DNA from: Novakomyces olei
Taxonomy: Eukaryota; Ascomycota; Novakomycetes; Novakomycetales; Novakomycetaceae
Assembly: GCA_016906335.1 (NCBI GenBank)
Contig: JADEYG010000004.1
Location: 1,277,001 to 1,341,000, forward strand
Direction of reading: 5' to 3'
Length of the DNA: 64,000 nt
This document shows, piece after piece, positions 1-11,786 of this stretch. A model generated the notes under the pieces. It saw only the letters and a program-made list of their open reading frames with translations, was not told the origin of the DNA and ran no database searches. A program made the position numbers and the translations under genes. Position 1 is the stretch's first letter, and each line of letters begins with the position of its first letter.

Positions 1-39
1 ATAGAGAGTATTAATACTGCACTGTACAACCACTGTACA

Positions 40-1108
40 CTACAACTGCCCATCAGTGCGCATGTGCTGTCCACGCAGGACTGGCTCCGATGTGAGCGTG
101 TTTGCTCCGGAAATAGGCTCACAAGATTCCCGTCCACTCTGGGGGCCAGGTTTCGGCGATTCGCCACGGCTAAAGGCATCAAGCAATTTGACCACACGTT
201 CTGGTGTCAAGTCTTCAAAATAATCATCGTTAAAGGCAACGACTGGCGCATTTACACAAGCGCCAGCACACTCAACTTCAACAAGCGTAAATTTGCCGTC
301 TGACGTAGTTTGGCCCACATCGACCTTTAAATGGTCCTTGATCGCCTGCAAAACTGGCTGTGATCCGCAGAGCTGGCACGGCGTAGTCGTGCAAACTTGA
401 ACAAAGTGCTTTCCAACAGGTTCGCGGTTAAACATTGTGTAAAATGTAGCGACTTCGTATACTCTCATCTCGGGAATTGCCAATAGTTTTGCAACCTGCT
501 GTTAGATACTCTGCACGATCATTCGGTAAGAAAGCCGATGCGTTTTTATTTTTTTATTTTTTTTTTTTATTTGGCAATTACTCCTCTTTGATACTTTGCA
601 ATATGACTTGTTTGACTTCCCTAACGGCCTTGTACGTGCTCTGCTCTTTTCTTTTATTCAAAACCAATCTCAGACTTACATAGTTCATAACACTGATACT
701 AACCCAGCCGAGCTGACGCTGGCCGAGATCAAGTAGCGGCATAACTGCCGCCTTTTTCCACTCTGGTGGGTACCGCGCCTACCATTAGCAAATCAGTTAA
801 TCAAAGTCGATCCATAGCATTTGTTAAAGGTATGGAAAAACGCAAAAATTGCCAGAGCGAGGACAAAGGCAAAAGCTGTAAGCAAATGCATTTCTTACAA
901 TTATCTGACTCGCACGATCCATGTTCTCCTTTGTAAACTCAAAAGGAATTTTAGGGTTATTGTACGGCTTGTTTCGGTGCACGAAAAGGGCCTCGCTGCA
1001 CCGAACTGAGGTCTGAGAAAAAGCTGCTGCTGATCGCGGCCGAATAATTGCGGCAGCGGCCGCCGATCGCAGCGGCCGTAATAGCATTGTTGGGACACAG
1101 CGTACCAT
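40..1108 (-). CDS. NDUFV2: NADH dehydrogenase 24 kDa subunit (complex I, NuoE/NDUFV2 family)
   Basis: Subunit of the matrix arm of mitochondrial complex I; it carries the [2Fe-2S] cluster N1a beside the flavoprotein subunit. Three exons are supported: 1108-899, 778-680 and 495-40, giving about 221 residues. Exon 1 begins with an Arg/Ala/Ser-rich stretch that looks like a mitochondrial presequence, then [20 protein letters not shown]. Exon 2 encodes [19 protein letters not shown]. Exon 3 opens with [19 protein letters not shown] and contains CTTTPC and [11 protein letters not shown], which together hold the four cluster cysteines. The order and spacing match the whole family and reading frames join cleanly across both introns (GTAAGA and GTAAGT donors). 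The C-terminus keeps the [14 protein letters not shown] block. Presence of this gene means the organism has proton-pumping complex I. Confidence 0.95.
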
Positions 1109-1654
1109 CGAGCCTTTGGAGCCGTCTTTGATCCGATACTCGTAAAATAGTAGCAGTGTGTATATATATCAACGCCGACTTGTATGGGATTTTATTGGCG
1201 GAGCGAGGTACGGTACTTGTTTGCCTTATTATACGGAACTATATGTATTCGGGTTTACAAGTAGTCGTATACGCCGCTGAATTTGTATATTAAAGTATAT
1301 CACATCTAGAATCCTGGAAAGTCTAGGGTTAGGGTTAGTTGGGGTTAATATTCCGTTGATAATAAAAGAAGGCTCATTAGTACTTGCCGAGTGTTAACCA
1401 GAGTACAGGTATGCGCCAGGTATACAAACCCAGCAGGCTCGACAATTTCGAAAACATTGTTGAACCATTTAATTATATACTCACGCTATAAATCTGCAAA
1501 AAAAATGTTCGCTTTATTGATTATAATCATATTTACCAAATAATTAATCGGCTCTCTGCACTGCTACTATACGCTTCTTCTTTTCATTTTGCTAGCACTG
1601 AAAATGCTCAGAGACGGAGGCGTCGATAGGAGGCGAATAACGCAACATTTTCTG
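1109..1654. promoter_or_regulatory. Intergenic, upstream of NDUFV2; contains telomere-type motif
   Basis: Both flanking genes run on the minus strand, so this is the NDUFV2 upstream region plus the UPS1 3' flank. The one clear element is TTAGGG-type sequence at 1324-1346 (TAGGGTTAGGGTTAG followed by TTGGGGTT), about 215 bases upstream of the NDUFV2 start. The same motif class occurs upstream of several other genes in the window. Nothing else recognisable. Confidence 0.4.
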
Positions 1655-2589
1655 TTACCGAAAAGGCGAACGCCAGGCCGAAGCTGATGCGCGCTGGTGA
1701 TCAAGTACCCGCGGCCAGCTGCCGCCATTAGTCTCCAACAATTCCACTACAAATTCAAGGCCTTGCCGGCTCTTTTTGGTTAGTAAACAGGCAAAAATAA
1801 ATATTGTAGGTTAAGATAGGTACAGACTGTGAATGAAACCTTCAAATTCGTCTGTTTCGTTGATTGAGCACTTACCTTTCGAATCTGGCTCTTAAACGCA
1901 ACTGCAGCCAACTGCTCCAGCCTATTCCCAACTAAAGGCCATAGAGCCTCTCCGTGAGTTACAGAGCTGCGTGTACGCGCTACAGTACCTTCCCCCGTAC
2001 CAGCGTACTCTGTCTCCTCGACAATGTGCATAATACGTCGATGATCAATATTCTCCGTCCGCGTCAAAAGCGTTTTTGCCGCTGGATCCAGGAGACTGTG
2101 CTCCAGCACATAGGATTCTTGGATATCCTGGAAAAAACTGCTCAGCATGCCTTTTGCCCACCGAGGCAGTGATCCGCCTTTAAGATGAAGCCGAGTAGAA
2201 TGAAGCCGGCCGCGATCGTCCACAGACCGGTTCAGTACATCGCTGCCTAGTACGTGTTTGCTGAACGGACTGAATTGTTAGTGAATGGGAACAATAAATC
2301 GACAATAGCGCTGAATAACAATGGTTGGGTATAATAGAGATCTACCGATTGATCTTGGATCAAAACTGGAATCAAAACTGAAACAAAATTGGAATCAAAA
2401 CTGAAACAAAAAAATTAAAATTTAATAAAATTTAATTCATCAGAATAGACTAAAGCGGCCAATTCTTCATACTTTGGGTACCGGTTAAAAAACGCAGCCG
2501 TCACGGTTTTCCAGGGCGTGCTGTAATGTTAGCGTTTCAGCTCTGCATAAACCGTACTTGAAATAGTACTCGGAGCCATATTCTCTCAT
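1655..2589 (-). CDS. UPS1: PRELI/MSF1-domain lipid transfer protein, Ups1-like
   Basis: Mitochondrial intermembrane-space phospholipid carrier of the PRELI/Ups family; Ups1 shuttles phosphatidic acid together with Mdm35. Four exons are supported: 2589-2558, 2520-2473, 2269-1876 and 1771-1655, about 196 residues. Exons 1-2 join to give YYFNTPWKTVTAAFFNRYP, the standard PRELI opening. Exon 3 continues NPFSKHVLGSDVLNRSVDDR and includes LPRWAKGML and LLTRTENIDHRRIMHIVEE. Exon 4 continues SRQGLEFVVELL. RYPNPxSKHVL and the KSRxG block resemble Ups1/PRELI more than Ups2/Slmo. The first intron is only about 37 bases with a CTAAC branch-like motif; the second is about 200 bases. The start is the ATG at 2589. 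Family is certain from the domain; assignment to Ups1 rather than a paralogue is inference. Confidence 0.87.
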
Positions 2590-3144
2590 TGGCGAGGCCG
2601 AGCAAGAAACTGGGTAATGAATTAACCCAATATTTATTTTTACATCAGCTATTAGGGCGCACTACGTAATGTATTCACTTCTATAATCTATTTTTATACT
2701 ATATTTTTATACTATATTTTTATATTATGGTTGGCTATGTTCCTCTGTATACACAAAATTAATATATATTAATATATATTTATATATATTTCAGAACTTA
2801 CAAATTTTTAAAAATTTGGTACTTCAAAAATTATTGATAATGAAACTTGGACGTAAGACTTTATTCTACTCGCAGCAAACAGCCTTTTCATACTTCGACC
2901 AGAGTCGCCGGGGCCAATATATAAAACCTGTATAATAGTGATTATATTGAAATAACGCTATGTACGATCGCTATTCCGGAGAATAAGGATAAATAAATGG
3001 TAGTGTAATATTTCTCTGGAGAAACATCCAAAAGAGTAGAATAAAATAAAATGTAATAGAAGATACTGGAATATAGATAGTTAAATACGAATGATAAAAA
3101 AATAATGAGAACAAATGAGGAGGAGGCAAAAGCTTTACGCATCT
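2590..3144. other. Intergenic, AT-rich, short tandem repeats
   Basis: Lies upstream of UPS1 and downstream of the RAB GDI gene. It contains a threefold repeat of a roughly 15-base unit (TATTTTTATACTA) at about 2688-2728 and TATATA runs at 2755-2790. I see no gene or RNA. Confidence 0.45.
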
Positions 3145-4775
3145 TTACGATGCTTCAATGTCACCTTCATCGGCAGTAGCTGGACGCTTCTTTAGCACTA
3201 AATCTTTGCCCTCCATGCGCTTATAAAGATCAAGCACATCATCCGTCAGAGTCTCAAAATGGCTCGTAGCGTCATTGCTGCGGGACACAAAAATCCCCGA
3301 CTCCTTGCCATCGTCCAGAGGCTCATACAGATTCTTGATATCCACAAATTTATCATGAATTGGCCCGAGCAATCGCAGTCCCGGTTCAATCTCGTACTGC
3401 GGATTATCCGTCTCCACAACCGTACTCACAATCGCAACGTAATAATTGCGGGGCACTACATTATGCACATTTCCCACTTCTGCTATATAAATATCGTGTT
3501 TACGGCCAATTTGATTTTGTGGTACAATGATTTGTGCCGAATCCGCGTTGTCAGTATTCGGGATGGGATGAGTCAGTAAGCAAATTGCCCGGATAACAGT
3601 CCCTATTTTACGGACACGGTCGGGAAAGTAAGACGGGTCTCCAATGACCTTTTTGGCCCGAACAGCTTCGCCCTGAGAGGTTACGTGAACAAGACCATCA
3701 GACTCGTGTCGAACGGATTCAATCGGTTTGTCCAGCATATAAGTTCCGCCATAAATAGCAGAGAGACGAGCAAACGCCTGGGGCAGCTCGCCCAGCCCGT
3801 AGAGTGGATATATATATGGAGACTTTCCGTAACGCGCGACGGAGCTGGAATAAAGAATGATCCGCTCAACGGTTGGACGAGCGGGCCGATTCACGTACGA
3901 GTCATCCAGGTAAAGAGCCATTGCGTGGCCAATAAAGTCACGTGTGCCTTCTTCCAGTCCAAAGTACTTGTAGACTTCGGCCATTGTTGTCCTGTCAATA
4001 TTAAGGCCACGGTGAGTTGCAGGATCAGTGTCGCGATAGCCCTGCACCCACTCGAGGAACTTTTTAGTTCTTCTTTTTTCAAATATTCCCATCAGCGGGG
4101 ACCGGACTGCTTCGTATTCGTTTGCTGGTACTTTAGCTATACGGCCGTCGCGGTATACAAAAGATCCAGCGATCTGTTTAAACTCGAGGTAACGAGTTAC
4201 TTCTGTGTGCACCAACATGTTTGTGAGCTCTCCATTAGCCATCAAAAATTTTGGAACCAGATCAATTGCCCAATCACGGTCACGGCCCATACTGGCGGGC
4301 GGCGTTTCGCCGGGTCGGAACTTTGCATACAGTTGAGATATCGTTAGACTCGCATTTTCGCTTTTTTTGTTAGTAAGGCGTATTTGAGTTTACAAACGGA
4401 CTATTAATACAGACTATACGTGCGAAACTTTTGTAATTATAAAGGGAAAATAGAAAGTTGATATTCGAAGCAAACAGCAAGCGAAAAGAAAGCAATAGGA
4501 AAATCCAATAGCAAAACAAAAACAAAAAAAAGCCAAAAAAAAAACTAAGAAAAAAACTAAAAGCCAAGGCAAAAAAGGATGAGCCAAGGGAAATAAAAGA
4601 AAACTAGCAATTGTATAGAGTATAGTCCGGCAAACACGAGCGGGCAATCTTACCCTCCATAATAATCGTTGCGATCCATATGCAAAACCTTTTTGCCCTC
4701 AACGGAAAGAAGCCCGGACAACACGCACTCGGCGAGGCCCGTGCCGAGTACGATTACGTCGTATTCTTCATCCAT
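3145..4775 (-). CDS. GDI1: RAB GDP-dissociation inhibitor (Gdi1)
   Basis: Extracts and recycles GDP-bound, prenylated RAB GTPases from membranes; essential for vesicle traffic. Two exons: 4775-4654 and 4360-3145, about 445 residues, normal for the family. Exon 1 encodes [18 protein letters not shown], the FAD-like Rossmann entry, and MDRNDYYGG. Exon 2 follows in phase with [18 protein letters not shown], then [18 protein letters not shown], the RAB-binding platform. YLYDDSYV-type and [18 protein letters not shown] blocks are also present. The intron is about 293 bases and A/T-rich, with donor GTAAGA and an AAAAAAAG acceptor. The basic tail ends near DEGDIEAS. No missing core motif was noticed. 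Confidence 0.95.
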
Positions 4776-5574
4776 AGTGCGGGTGGCAAACGAAGCTGAA
4801 CGAAGAGTGCCTTTGACGTTTTACGAAAAACGTAAAGCAACAGCGCAGAGATCGACTGATTAATTCAAGAAATTTGTAGTGGGCGACAAACTGCCGCCAC
4901 TCGAACGTCAAAAACTTGCTTGATTCTGACGTAGTGTTGTTGAGGAGCAGTAATATCTTGTCTCCACTAAGAGAGGGTTATAGTGCGATACACTTGCAAT
5001 CTTTTGCAGATATATATATATGTATTTATATGTATGTATATGTGTATATATTACACATCGATAATATACGCACCTCGGGCTGTGGATATATAGTGCAAGT
5101 ATTATAGGAGCCCGCAGCTAATGGTCAAGCAAGAGTACTCTTGTACGAAATCTCCATACTGCCAAAGCATACAAAAGTATTGCTATTCACTACTTTTCAA
5201 ATCTATTCAGTACTTTTCAGCTCTATTCATTACTTTTCAAATCTATTCACACTACTTTTCAAATCTATTCAGTACTCTCCTACTTTAAATTACAGCAGAG
5301 TTTAGTGGTAAATGGATATAGTAACTTTTTGACGTAAATCCTCTCTGTCCGTCCGTACGTTGGCCATACTTTAAGTGTATCGAGCGACGATTCCAAGGCT
5401 CGACGCTCGGCAAGGATAACAAAATATTATTAATTTAAGCACCAATATGAACCAGAGAACTAGGAGCAATAGACAAAGAAATCGCAAGAGCAAAGTGTGG
5501 TAGTACCGACGGTAGCAATTGCAGTTACCATCATTCTAGGTTTTTACGTATGCCGCCCATGCAAACTTACAGCC
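4776..5574. other. Intergenic, upstream of GDI; 20-bp tandem repeat
   Basis: About 800 bases between two minus-strand genes, so the GDI promoter lies at the left end. TATATA/TGTATA-rich sequence occurs at 5010-5050. A 20-base direct repeat lies at 5183-5280. No gene is supported. Confidence 0.4.
5183..5280. repeat. 20-bp tandem repeat, about five copies
   Basis: Units read CTATTCA(N)TACTTTTCAAAT and recur about every 20-22 bases with small changes (CAC, CAG, CAT, CACAC variants). It is intergenic. The array is short and imperfect, consistent with a local minisatellite. Confidence 0.75.
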
Positions 5575-6864
5575 TCACTTTCGGCGAAACAAGCTGAAGC
5601 CCTTCTTGGGTGTAGGGTGAGGCACTTTAGCCGCGGCCGCGGCAATATCGGGCCTTTTCCTAGTCAGCACGGTCGAATTGCCCCCATTATCGGCCGAGGC
5701 AAAAGACGAAGAGCGGCTGCTCGAGCTCTGAGATGGAGCAGCCACTGTAGAGCCCTCTACTGCCCCAATGCCAGCACTGCCTTGGACCATTTGCACGTAC
5801 GCAAACACCTTCTCCACTTTAATCGACAGCATACGCAGGTCACGTGTCGTATCCATACGCCATTGGTTCGCGTCTGTGTCGGCTACGCGCCGATTTGACG
5901 CGTCGCGTCTCACCAAAGCCTGAAGCTTTTCCAAACAGTTTTCCAAGCTCACCACTTTTTTGGTCAGTGGAGCAGTATGTGCGGCCTGAGAATCTTTGAC
6001 TTGCACACAAACTGCATCTGCAAACCCCTGCTGCTGCTGCTGCATTGCTTCCAGCGCTGACTGTGTATGACCAGCCATACTCTGGGCAATTACTCGGTTC
6101 AAGAGACGCGAAAAATTACCTTCTTCCAGAGTCTGGCGGAACATTTGGTCGATGCGCCGAAGTTCGCGTCTCAACTCTACCGTTTCTGTTCGCAAACGAT
6201 CAATGCTGGCGGCCACAGCCGAATCGTCTGCTCTCAGTCCCATCTGGCGCCTTTCCGATGCAATGCTTTTTTGGTCCACCGTTCTCCAGCTCTCGTCTGC
6301 CCGATACCGACAAATGGCAGCTTTCTCTTCGCTTCCGGTCTTGCCACTAGGCTTTGCTGTAACCTCTTCGCCTGCCAATTGCTCACCATCGCTAGTTTCT
6401 TTTTCGTCGTCATCAGGCTCACCATCAGGCTCGCCAGTTTTCCAATTGCCGCTGTCTTTAAGGCCTCTGTCTTTAAGGCCTTTGCCTTCGCTTTGTGTAG
6501 TGGCCCCTTCGTCATTGCTTGTTTTGCCGCTCTTCCAGTTCCCTCTGCGAGCTGCCTTTGGCCTTACTTTGCCGTACCTGTTTTCAATTCCCGGTTTGTC
6601 ATGGCCGATTTTCATCTTTTCTACAAGGAGGCCCAATGCATCTGCATCCTCGTTGTCTGGAAGGACGTTGACTACTGACAGAGGCGCTTCTCTTGCCAGG
6701 GAATTCATCGCGCTGCTCGGAGATGGCCGTCTAGATCCCTCATTGCTCCATCCTCGACCTTTCTTGCTGGCTTTAAGCCCTAAATTCGGAGAGCTTGTAT
6801 CGCCCAAGAGTGCGTCTTTGTACGACGCACTTCCATCGCTGCTCATTGTGCTTGGAGTGATCAT
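5575..6864 (-). CDS. Unrecognised acidic/coiled-coil protein with basic C-terminal tail
   Basis: A single open frame of about 429 residues from the ATG at 6864 (a second ATG lies at 6846). The frame stays open another 33 codons upstream without an ATG, so an upstream exon is possible. The N-terminal half is low-complexity: Ser, Lys and Gly rich, with repeated GNWKSGK / GNWKTGE and a duplicated KGLKDRGLKDSG. A central segment is clearly helical and heptad-like (SIDRLRTETVELRRELRRID). A Gln run (MQQQQQG) and a second helical part (VVSLENCLEKLQALVRR) follow. The C-terminus is Ser-rich and ends KKGFSLFRRK, a basic-aromatic tail. No catalytic domain, signal peptide or membrane segment is visible. 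I do not recognise the family. The long frame and amino-acid bias support it as a real gene. Confidence 0.7.
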   Translation of the reverse strand: MITPSTMSSDGSASYKDALLGDTSSPNLGLKASKKGRGWSNEGSRRPSPSSAMNSLAREAPLSVVNVLPDNEDADALGLLVEKMKIGHDKPGIENRYGKVRPKAARRGNWKSGKTSNDEGATTQSEGKGLKDRGLKDSGNWKTGEPDGEPDDDEKETSDGEQLAGEEVTAKPSGKTGSEEKAAICRYRADESWRTVDQKSIASERRQMGLRADDSAVAASIDRLRTETVELRRELRRIDQMFRQTLEEGNFSRLLNRVIAQSMAGHTQSALEAMQQQQQGFADAVCVQVKDSQAAHTAPLTKKVVSLENCLEKLQALVRRDASNRRVADTDANQWRMDTTRDLRMLSIKVEKVFAYVQMVQGSAGIGAVEGSTVAAPSQSSSSRSSSFASADNGGNSTVLTRKRPDIAAAAAKVPHPTPKKGFSLFRRK

Positions 6865-7553
6865 TCCGCTAGAGACGTGCAATTGGCCGCTAACTGGTTT
6901 CTTTTCCGGATTGGAGGCCAATAACGAGGCAAAAAGTGCCTCAGTACCCCATATTATGACCACACATAATTTCCTTTCCTGTCATGGGTTTGTATGGGGG
7001 CCAATCAGGTTTGCGCGATAACGTGCGCGGTGATAATTTAATCTAATTGATAAAAGTATATTATAGAGAATATAACTAACTATATGGAAATACTATACAG
7101 AATTAATTGAGTAGCTAATATTATACAAAGTTGTATTAGTTTTATTGTATTGAAGCTTGAATGAAAAGCGCCGTCCGGTTTTTCCTCTATAGACTTTGGC
7201 ACAAACAAGTTCTAACACCATTTTCTTCATGTTCTAATGTCTCGGAGACTTTTACTGTGGTGTTAGCATACGTATTTGTAAGAAGGCAGAGACAAGTCAG
7301 CAGGGACTCTGTCATTTCTTATAAACGTACATACTATATGGAATTAAGTCTGCAGTAGTAATCAGGGAATAAGAATCTAAAAATAAAAAGACAAAATAGT
7401 AATAGTTAAACCACACGTTTCTTTTGGCGATAATTATTTATTTTAATAATGAATAAATAAAACGATAATTTTCATATTGAATATTGATAATTTCAATAAT
7501 AAATATAATGATAATTTTCATAAAATTATTTTTTCTGCTCCTGCTCCTCAATA
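6865..7553. promoter_or_regulatory. Divergent intergenic region between the coiled-coil gene and RRP12
   Basis: Separates a minus-strand gene from plus-strand RRP12, so it probably holds two promoters. The part nearest the minus-strand gene (6865-6963) is an in-frame extension with no ATG. The rest is AT-rich, with AATAATTTTCAT-type runs at 7460-7530. No firm sites. Confidence 0.35.
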
Positions 7554-10500
7554 ATGGACGACGATCTCGAGTCAAAGCTGGCGCGCGTTCGCGCTCAGCA
7601 ATCTTCTGGACTCGAAAACCAAAAACGTGTCGCCGTCGTGCTAATTGCGTTAGAAGATGCTTTGCGCACAGAAACTCTGCAAACGCCGGACTCTTCGCTT
7701 TCGCCTACATCGTACCTCGTTGGCCTGGTAAGCAGCATTCAGGAAAAAAAGGAAAAAAATCAAATCAGATCAGATCAGACAAGATCGGACAAAATTAAAT
7801 CAAACAAAATCAAATCAAACAAAATCAAATCAAATCAAAACCAAGGAAAAGAAAAGTTATAGACAAATCGTCTCATAAATGAATAAGCGCAAGCCCATAC
7901 TAATCACACTCAGCTATCCCTAATGGACCAGGCAAAGCAGTCTGATGGGTCTTTAGATTCTTCATTAGCGTACGCTACGCTTTACCTGCTCGACGTAGCG
8001 CTTCCACATGTGCCTACGGCAATTTTGAAATCAAGATTTACAGAAATAATGACGGCGCTGGCACCGATGATCTCTCCAAGCACAGACGCGCCTTCACTAC
8101 GGTGTGCTATTGGCGCAATGCAAACGCTATTGCTGGGAACTGTGGGCGAGACGGGCGAGGTTAGTGGGAGGGGCGAGCCCAGTTTACTAGCGCTGAGCAA
8201 AAACCCTAACCAAACAACCGGCCAGCGAGCGGGCCAATGGGGCTCGGAGAAGGATAAAGAGGAGAAAGAAAAGTACTGGACAGCCGACTCGCAAGCAGTC
8301 TTTTCCGGTTTAATTGCACTGTCAATTGACCCAAGGCCAAAAGTACGTAAAAGGGCAGTTGAGGCGGTACGGTCCTGCCTTGTCGCACTTCCTGCGGCTC
8401 TTTCTCCTGCGGCAAACCAGGCTCTTTCGCTTCTGCATGGCACTAGAGACGCCAGCAGTATCGTACATGTCCTGCAGTTATTGCGCACTATAATATTACT
8501 GGCCGGCTGGCCGTCTAGTGGAGCTGAAGGCAAGAGCAAGAGCAAGAGTAAGAGCAAATCTGCGAGTATAGAGTCCTTGATAACTGCTCTCCTCCACGCT
8601 CCGGCTCTTCGTTCCGGGTTTGCTGCCGTTGGGGTCTATGAGGTATTTGACGCGCTTTTCAGCAGTGTGGAAACGCCGAGATCTGTGCTGGCGACTCTTT
8701 ATGACAGGCGGCCTGCCGATAACGACGCAGTCACTCTGCCTGCCTGGATAAAAGTAATAGCCACGGGTACCGTGATTCTAGCTAAGCAGGACAATTTGGC
8801 AGGAGCAGGAGTCGTACCCGCACTTGTGCAGAGGCTCTTGATTTTCTTACAGTCTGAGCACAAGCCTATACAAAATGCAGCAGCTGCGGCACTTTGCCAG
8901 CTGGCAGAGTCTGGGCTGGATACGAGTGTGGCACTGCAGGAAATAAACTCTGTCAAATCAAAAAGGCAGATTCAGCCTGTTCTTCTTCACGTCCTGTGTG
9001 CCATGCTGACTGCTTCTCCTGAACGAATTGATCTCTTGCTGCCGTTTGTTCGCCAAGTAGGAGAATCACGGTCGGCCGTCTCTGACGGATCAGGCCAAGG
9101 CAGCAAGTCCGAGTATGAGTTTAAAGCCGAGGCCGATGCTGTTTTGTGCACGGCCTTGCGCAGTTTTGGCCCGGCAACAGTATTAGGCGTGTTACCATTG
9201 AACTTGCTGCCCAGCCAAAAGGATCAAGGCAAAGGCCGTGCGTGGTTACTGCCCTTGCTGAGGGATAATATTGCCAATACAGACCTGCAATATTTCAAAG
9301 ACGAATTCCTGCCCCTCAGTGAGGCGCTCTACGATATTGTTATCGAGCGTAAAGGCCGTGAGGACGATGGCAATAGCAATAAAAGCAGCGAGGACGTCAC
9401 AACGAAGCTGTACGAGACTTTGATTGAGCAGATTTGGATGCTCTTGCCTGGATTTTGCTGGAGCCCTAGAGATTTACGCACAGCCGTGGATACTCCTCTG
9501 TTTGAACTGCTTGCGAATTTACTTTACCGGCAAGTAGCACTACGTCCGATTGTTTGCCAAGCGTTGCAAAATCTAGTTGTCTCGCAACGGCAGGATGGAA
9601 AGGGTATGGATTGTAAATAAAATTTGAAAAATAAAATTGGAAAACCAAACTGGAAAAACAAAAAACAAATTGGAAAACCAAACCAGCATGTCTATTCAAA
9701 CAGTCAAGTACAACCGACAAATATACGCATTTTAGTATACAAATTTTACTAACAATACACAGATTTAAACAAGGAAAACGGTACTGGCACTGGCGGAACA
9801 AGTCCTAGAGACTCGCCTGCTGACGCATCGAATCCGCGAGACTCACAGCAAGCAGATCAGCTCAATATAGACCATCTGGCCCAATTTTCACCCAATCTTT
9901 TAGCCGTGTTGTTTAATGTAATCAGCCAAACTCCGCCAGCCGGCCGAGGGTACCTGTTTGATACAGTACGAGTCTGGCTGAGCGTTATGGACGCTGCTGG
10001 AGTGGCGGCAACGTTTGCAAAAGTCCAGGCTCTGCTGGCGCAAGCAATTGAGCAGGAATCAGAGGCGAGTGTGGAGAGAAAGAACGGCAGTTTTGATGCA
10101 GGCATGGAACTTCCCTCAATGGCTCTGACGATAATGGACCTCTTAAACGCACTTGTGCCCTTTCTAAAGGACGACTCTCTTCCGCAAGTGCTCGACTCGG
10201 CCATTAAGCAGACAGCGAATGAAGAATTGGCCAAGAAAGCGTACAAGACGATTGCACTGATCGGCACCCACCGTCCCTCCGCTATTTGCAGAGCTCTAGG
10301 GCAAATCCAAGCAATGCTGTTGCAGGATAGTACGGGTCTAGACTCGGCCACCAAAACGCTGGCCAAGTCGAAGAGTGGTACGGTTGCCGTTCGCAAGGAC
10401 AGGCTTACAGTTATTGGACTCGTAGTGACTCTGCTGCCGGACGACGAGCTGGCTTTTATTACGCAAATGCTACCGCAAGTCGTACTGGCCACAAAAGACG

Positions 10501-11786
10501 TAAACGAAAAAACACGAGCTGCGAGTTTCCAGGTCCTTTTGAGGATGGCAGAGCGGATGAAAAGTGGGGGCCAGATTCGGCTGGAGGATGATAATAGCAG
10601 CCGGACAGCTTCAATCCCCGAGTTTCTGACGATGGTGGCTGCCGGATTAGTAGGCGATTCCCCTCACATGGTGAGTGCCAGTGTCTCTGCACTTGCTCGG
10701 CTGCTGTACGAGTACTATGCCTCTGACTTGTCTCTGCCAGAGCATACAGATTGCCTTTTGGAACTGCTCGAGACTATCGATGTCTTTGTGGCCAGCGACA
10801 ATCGCGAGATTGCTCGAGCGGCTCTCGGCTTTGCTAAAGTCTCTGTCGCCATTCTCGACGCTGGACTGCTCCGGCAAAGATTGCCCGTAATGGTCCCCTC
10901 TTTGCTCAGCTGGTCGCATTCAGCGGGCGGTCGGTTGAGAGTCAAAGTTCGGCATTTGCTGGAACGGCTCGTTCGGCAGTGCGGGTACTCGGCAGTTGCC
11001 GATCACGTGCCGGAAAGTGACGTAAAACTAATGACCAGTATTCGAAAGGCACGTGACCGGCGGTTACGTCATCGGGCAGTTGATTTAGAGCGGGTTGATG
11101 AAGGCAAAACGCCCAAGGCTCCCCCCTTGGAGTCTGCCTTTGACGCTGTTTTAGAGAGCAGCGATAGTGAAGATGGAGAGGAGGAGTTTATTGAGGAGTT
11201 TATACAGGAACCTGCAGAAGCAGGGCCGTTGGACTTGCTTGATCGTAGTGCGAACGCTGCCCGTGTAACCGTTCGCAATCCCGAGCGTCAAGCGAAGGAA
11301 GCAGCGAGGCTAAAATCGCGTCAGCAGGCGCGAGCGAATGCCTTCAAGACAGACGCTGCTGGCCGGATCGTTGTCGGTGCTGATGAGGAGGAGAATAGTG
11401 GGTCAGCGCTGGATGAAAGCCGTGATCGGGCTGCCGAAGGATGGGCTTACACGAGCGCCCTAAAGAGCCGGGACGCGGCCCGTCGTACGCCGGGAAACCG
11501 TGTAAAGTTTAGTAATAAACGGAGCCGTAACGACTATGAGGACGATTTTGATGACGTCGATGAAGGGCCCGTGGGCAGGGCTGAAAAGCATATTAAAGAG
11601 AAAAGTGGGGGTCGAAGTGGGGGCCATAGTGGGGGTCACAGTGGGGGCCATGGTGGGGGCCATGGTGGGGGCCATAGTGGGGGTCATGGTGGGGGCCATG
11701 GTGGGGGTCATGGTGGGGGTCATGGTGGGGGCCGAGGTGGGGGCCGAGGTGGGGGCCGCAATGGTGGTCGACACAAGCGACGATAG
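7554..11786 (+). CDS. RRP12: Ribosomal RNA processing protein Rrp12 (HEAT-repeat export factor)
   Basis: Karyopherin-like HEAT-repeat protein needed for late pre-rRNA processing and nuclear export of pre-ribosomal subunits. Three exons: 7554-7727, 7914-9603 and 9763-11786, about 1295 residues, close to family length. Exon 1 starts MDDDLESKLARVRAQ; exon 2 continues LSLMDQAKQS and is dominated by alpha-helical HEAT-like repeats. Exon 3 has the Rrp12-typical C-terminal part: acidic stretch, LDLLDRSANAARVTVR, KSRQQARANAFKTDAAGRIV. The protein then ends in a striking Gly/His-rich tail (about residues 1236-1287) before NGGRHKRR. The intron before exon 2 holds an imperfect AAATCAAATCAAAA repeat. The join after exon 2 has a CTAAC branch motif just before the acceptor. 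HEAT repeats alone are not specific; the C-terminal blocks drive the call. Confidence 0.9.
11606..11765 (+). repeat. 12-bp coding minisatellite (Gly-Gly-Gly-His repeats) in RRP12
   Basis: About a dozen near-identical 12-base units of the GGTGGGGGCCAT type, with AGT/GGT and CAT/CAC/CGA variants. It encodes Gly/Ser-Gly-Gly-His repeats shifting to Gly-Gly-Gly-Arg at the end. The repeat stays in frame to the stop codon. Confidence 0.9.

Noticed and set aside
4895-4960. TCGAAC resembling the reverse complement of a tRNA B box
   Set aside because: The surrounding bases do not give the GGTTCGAnTCC box, and no A box or acceptor stem could be paired.
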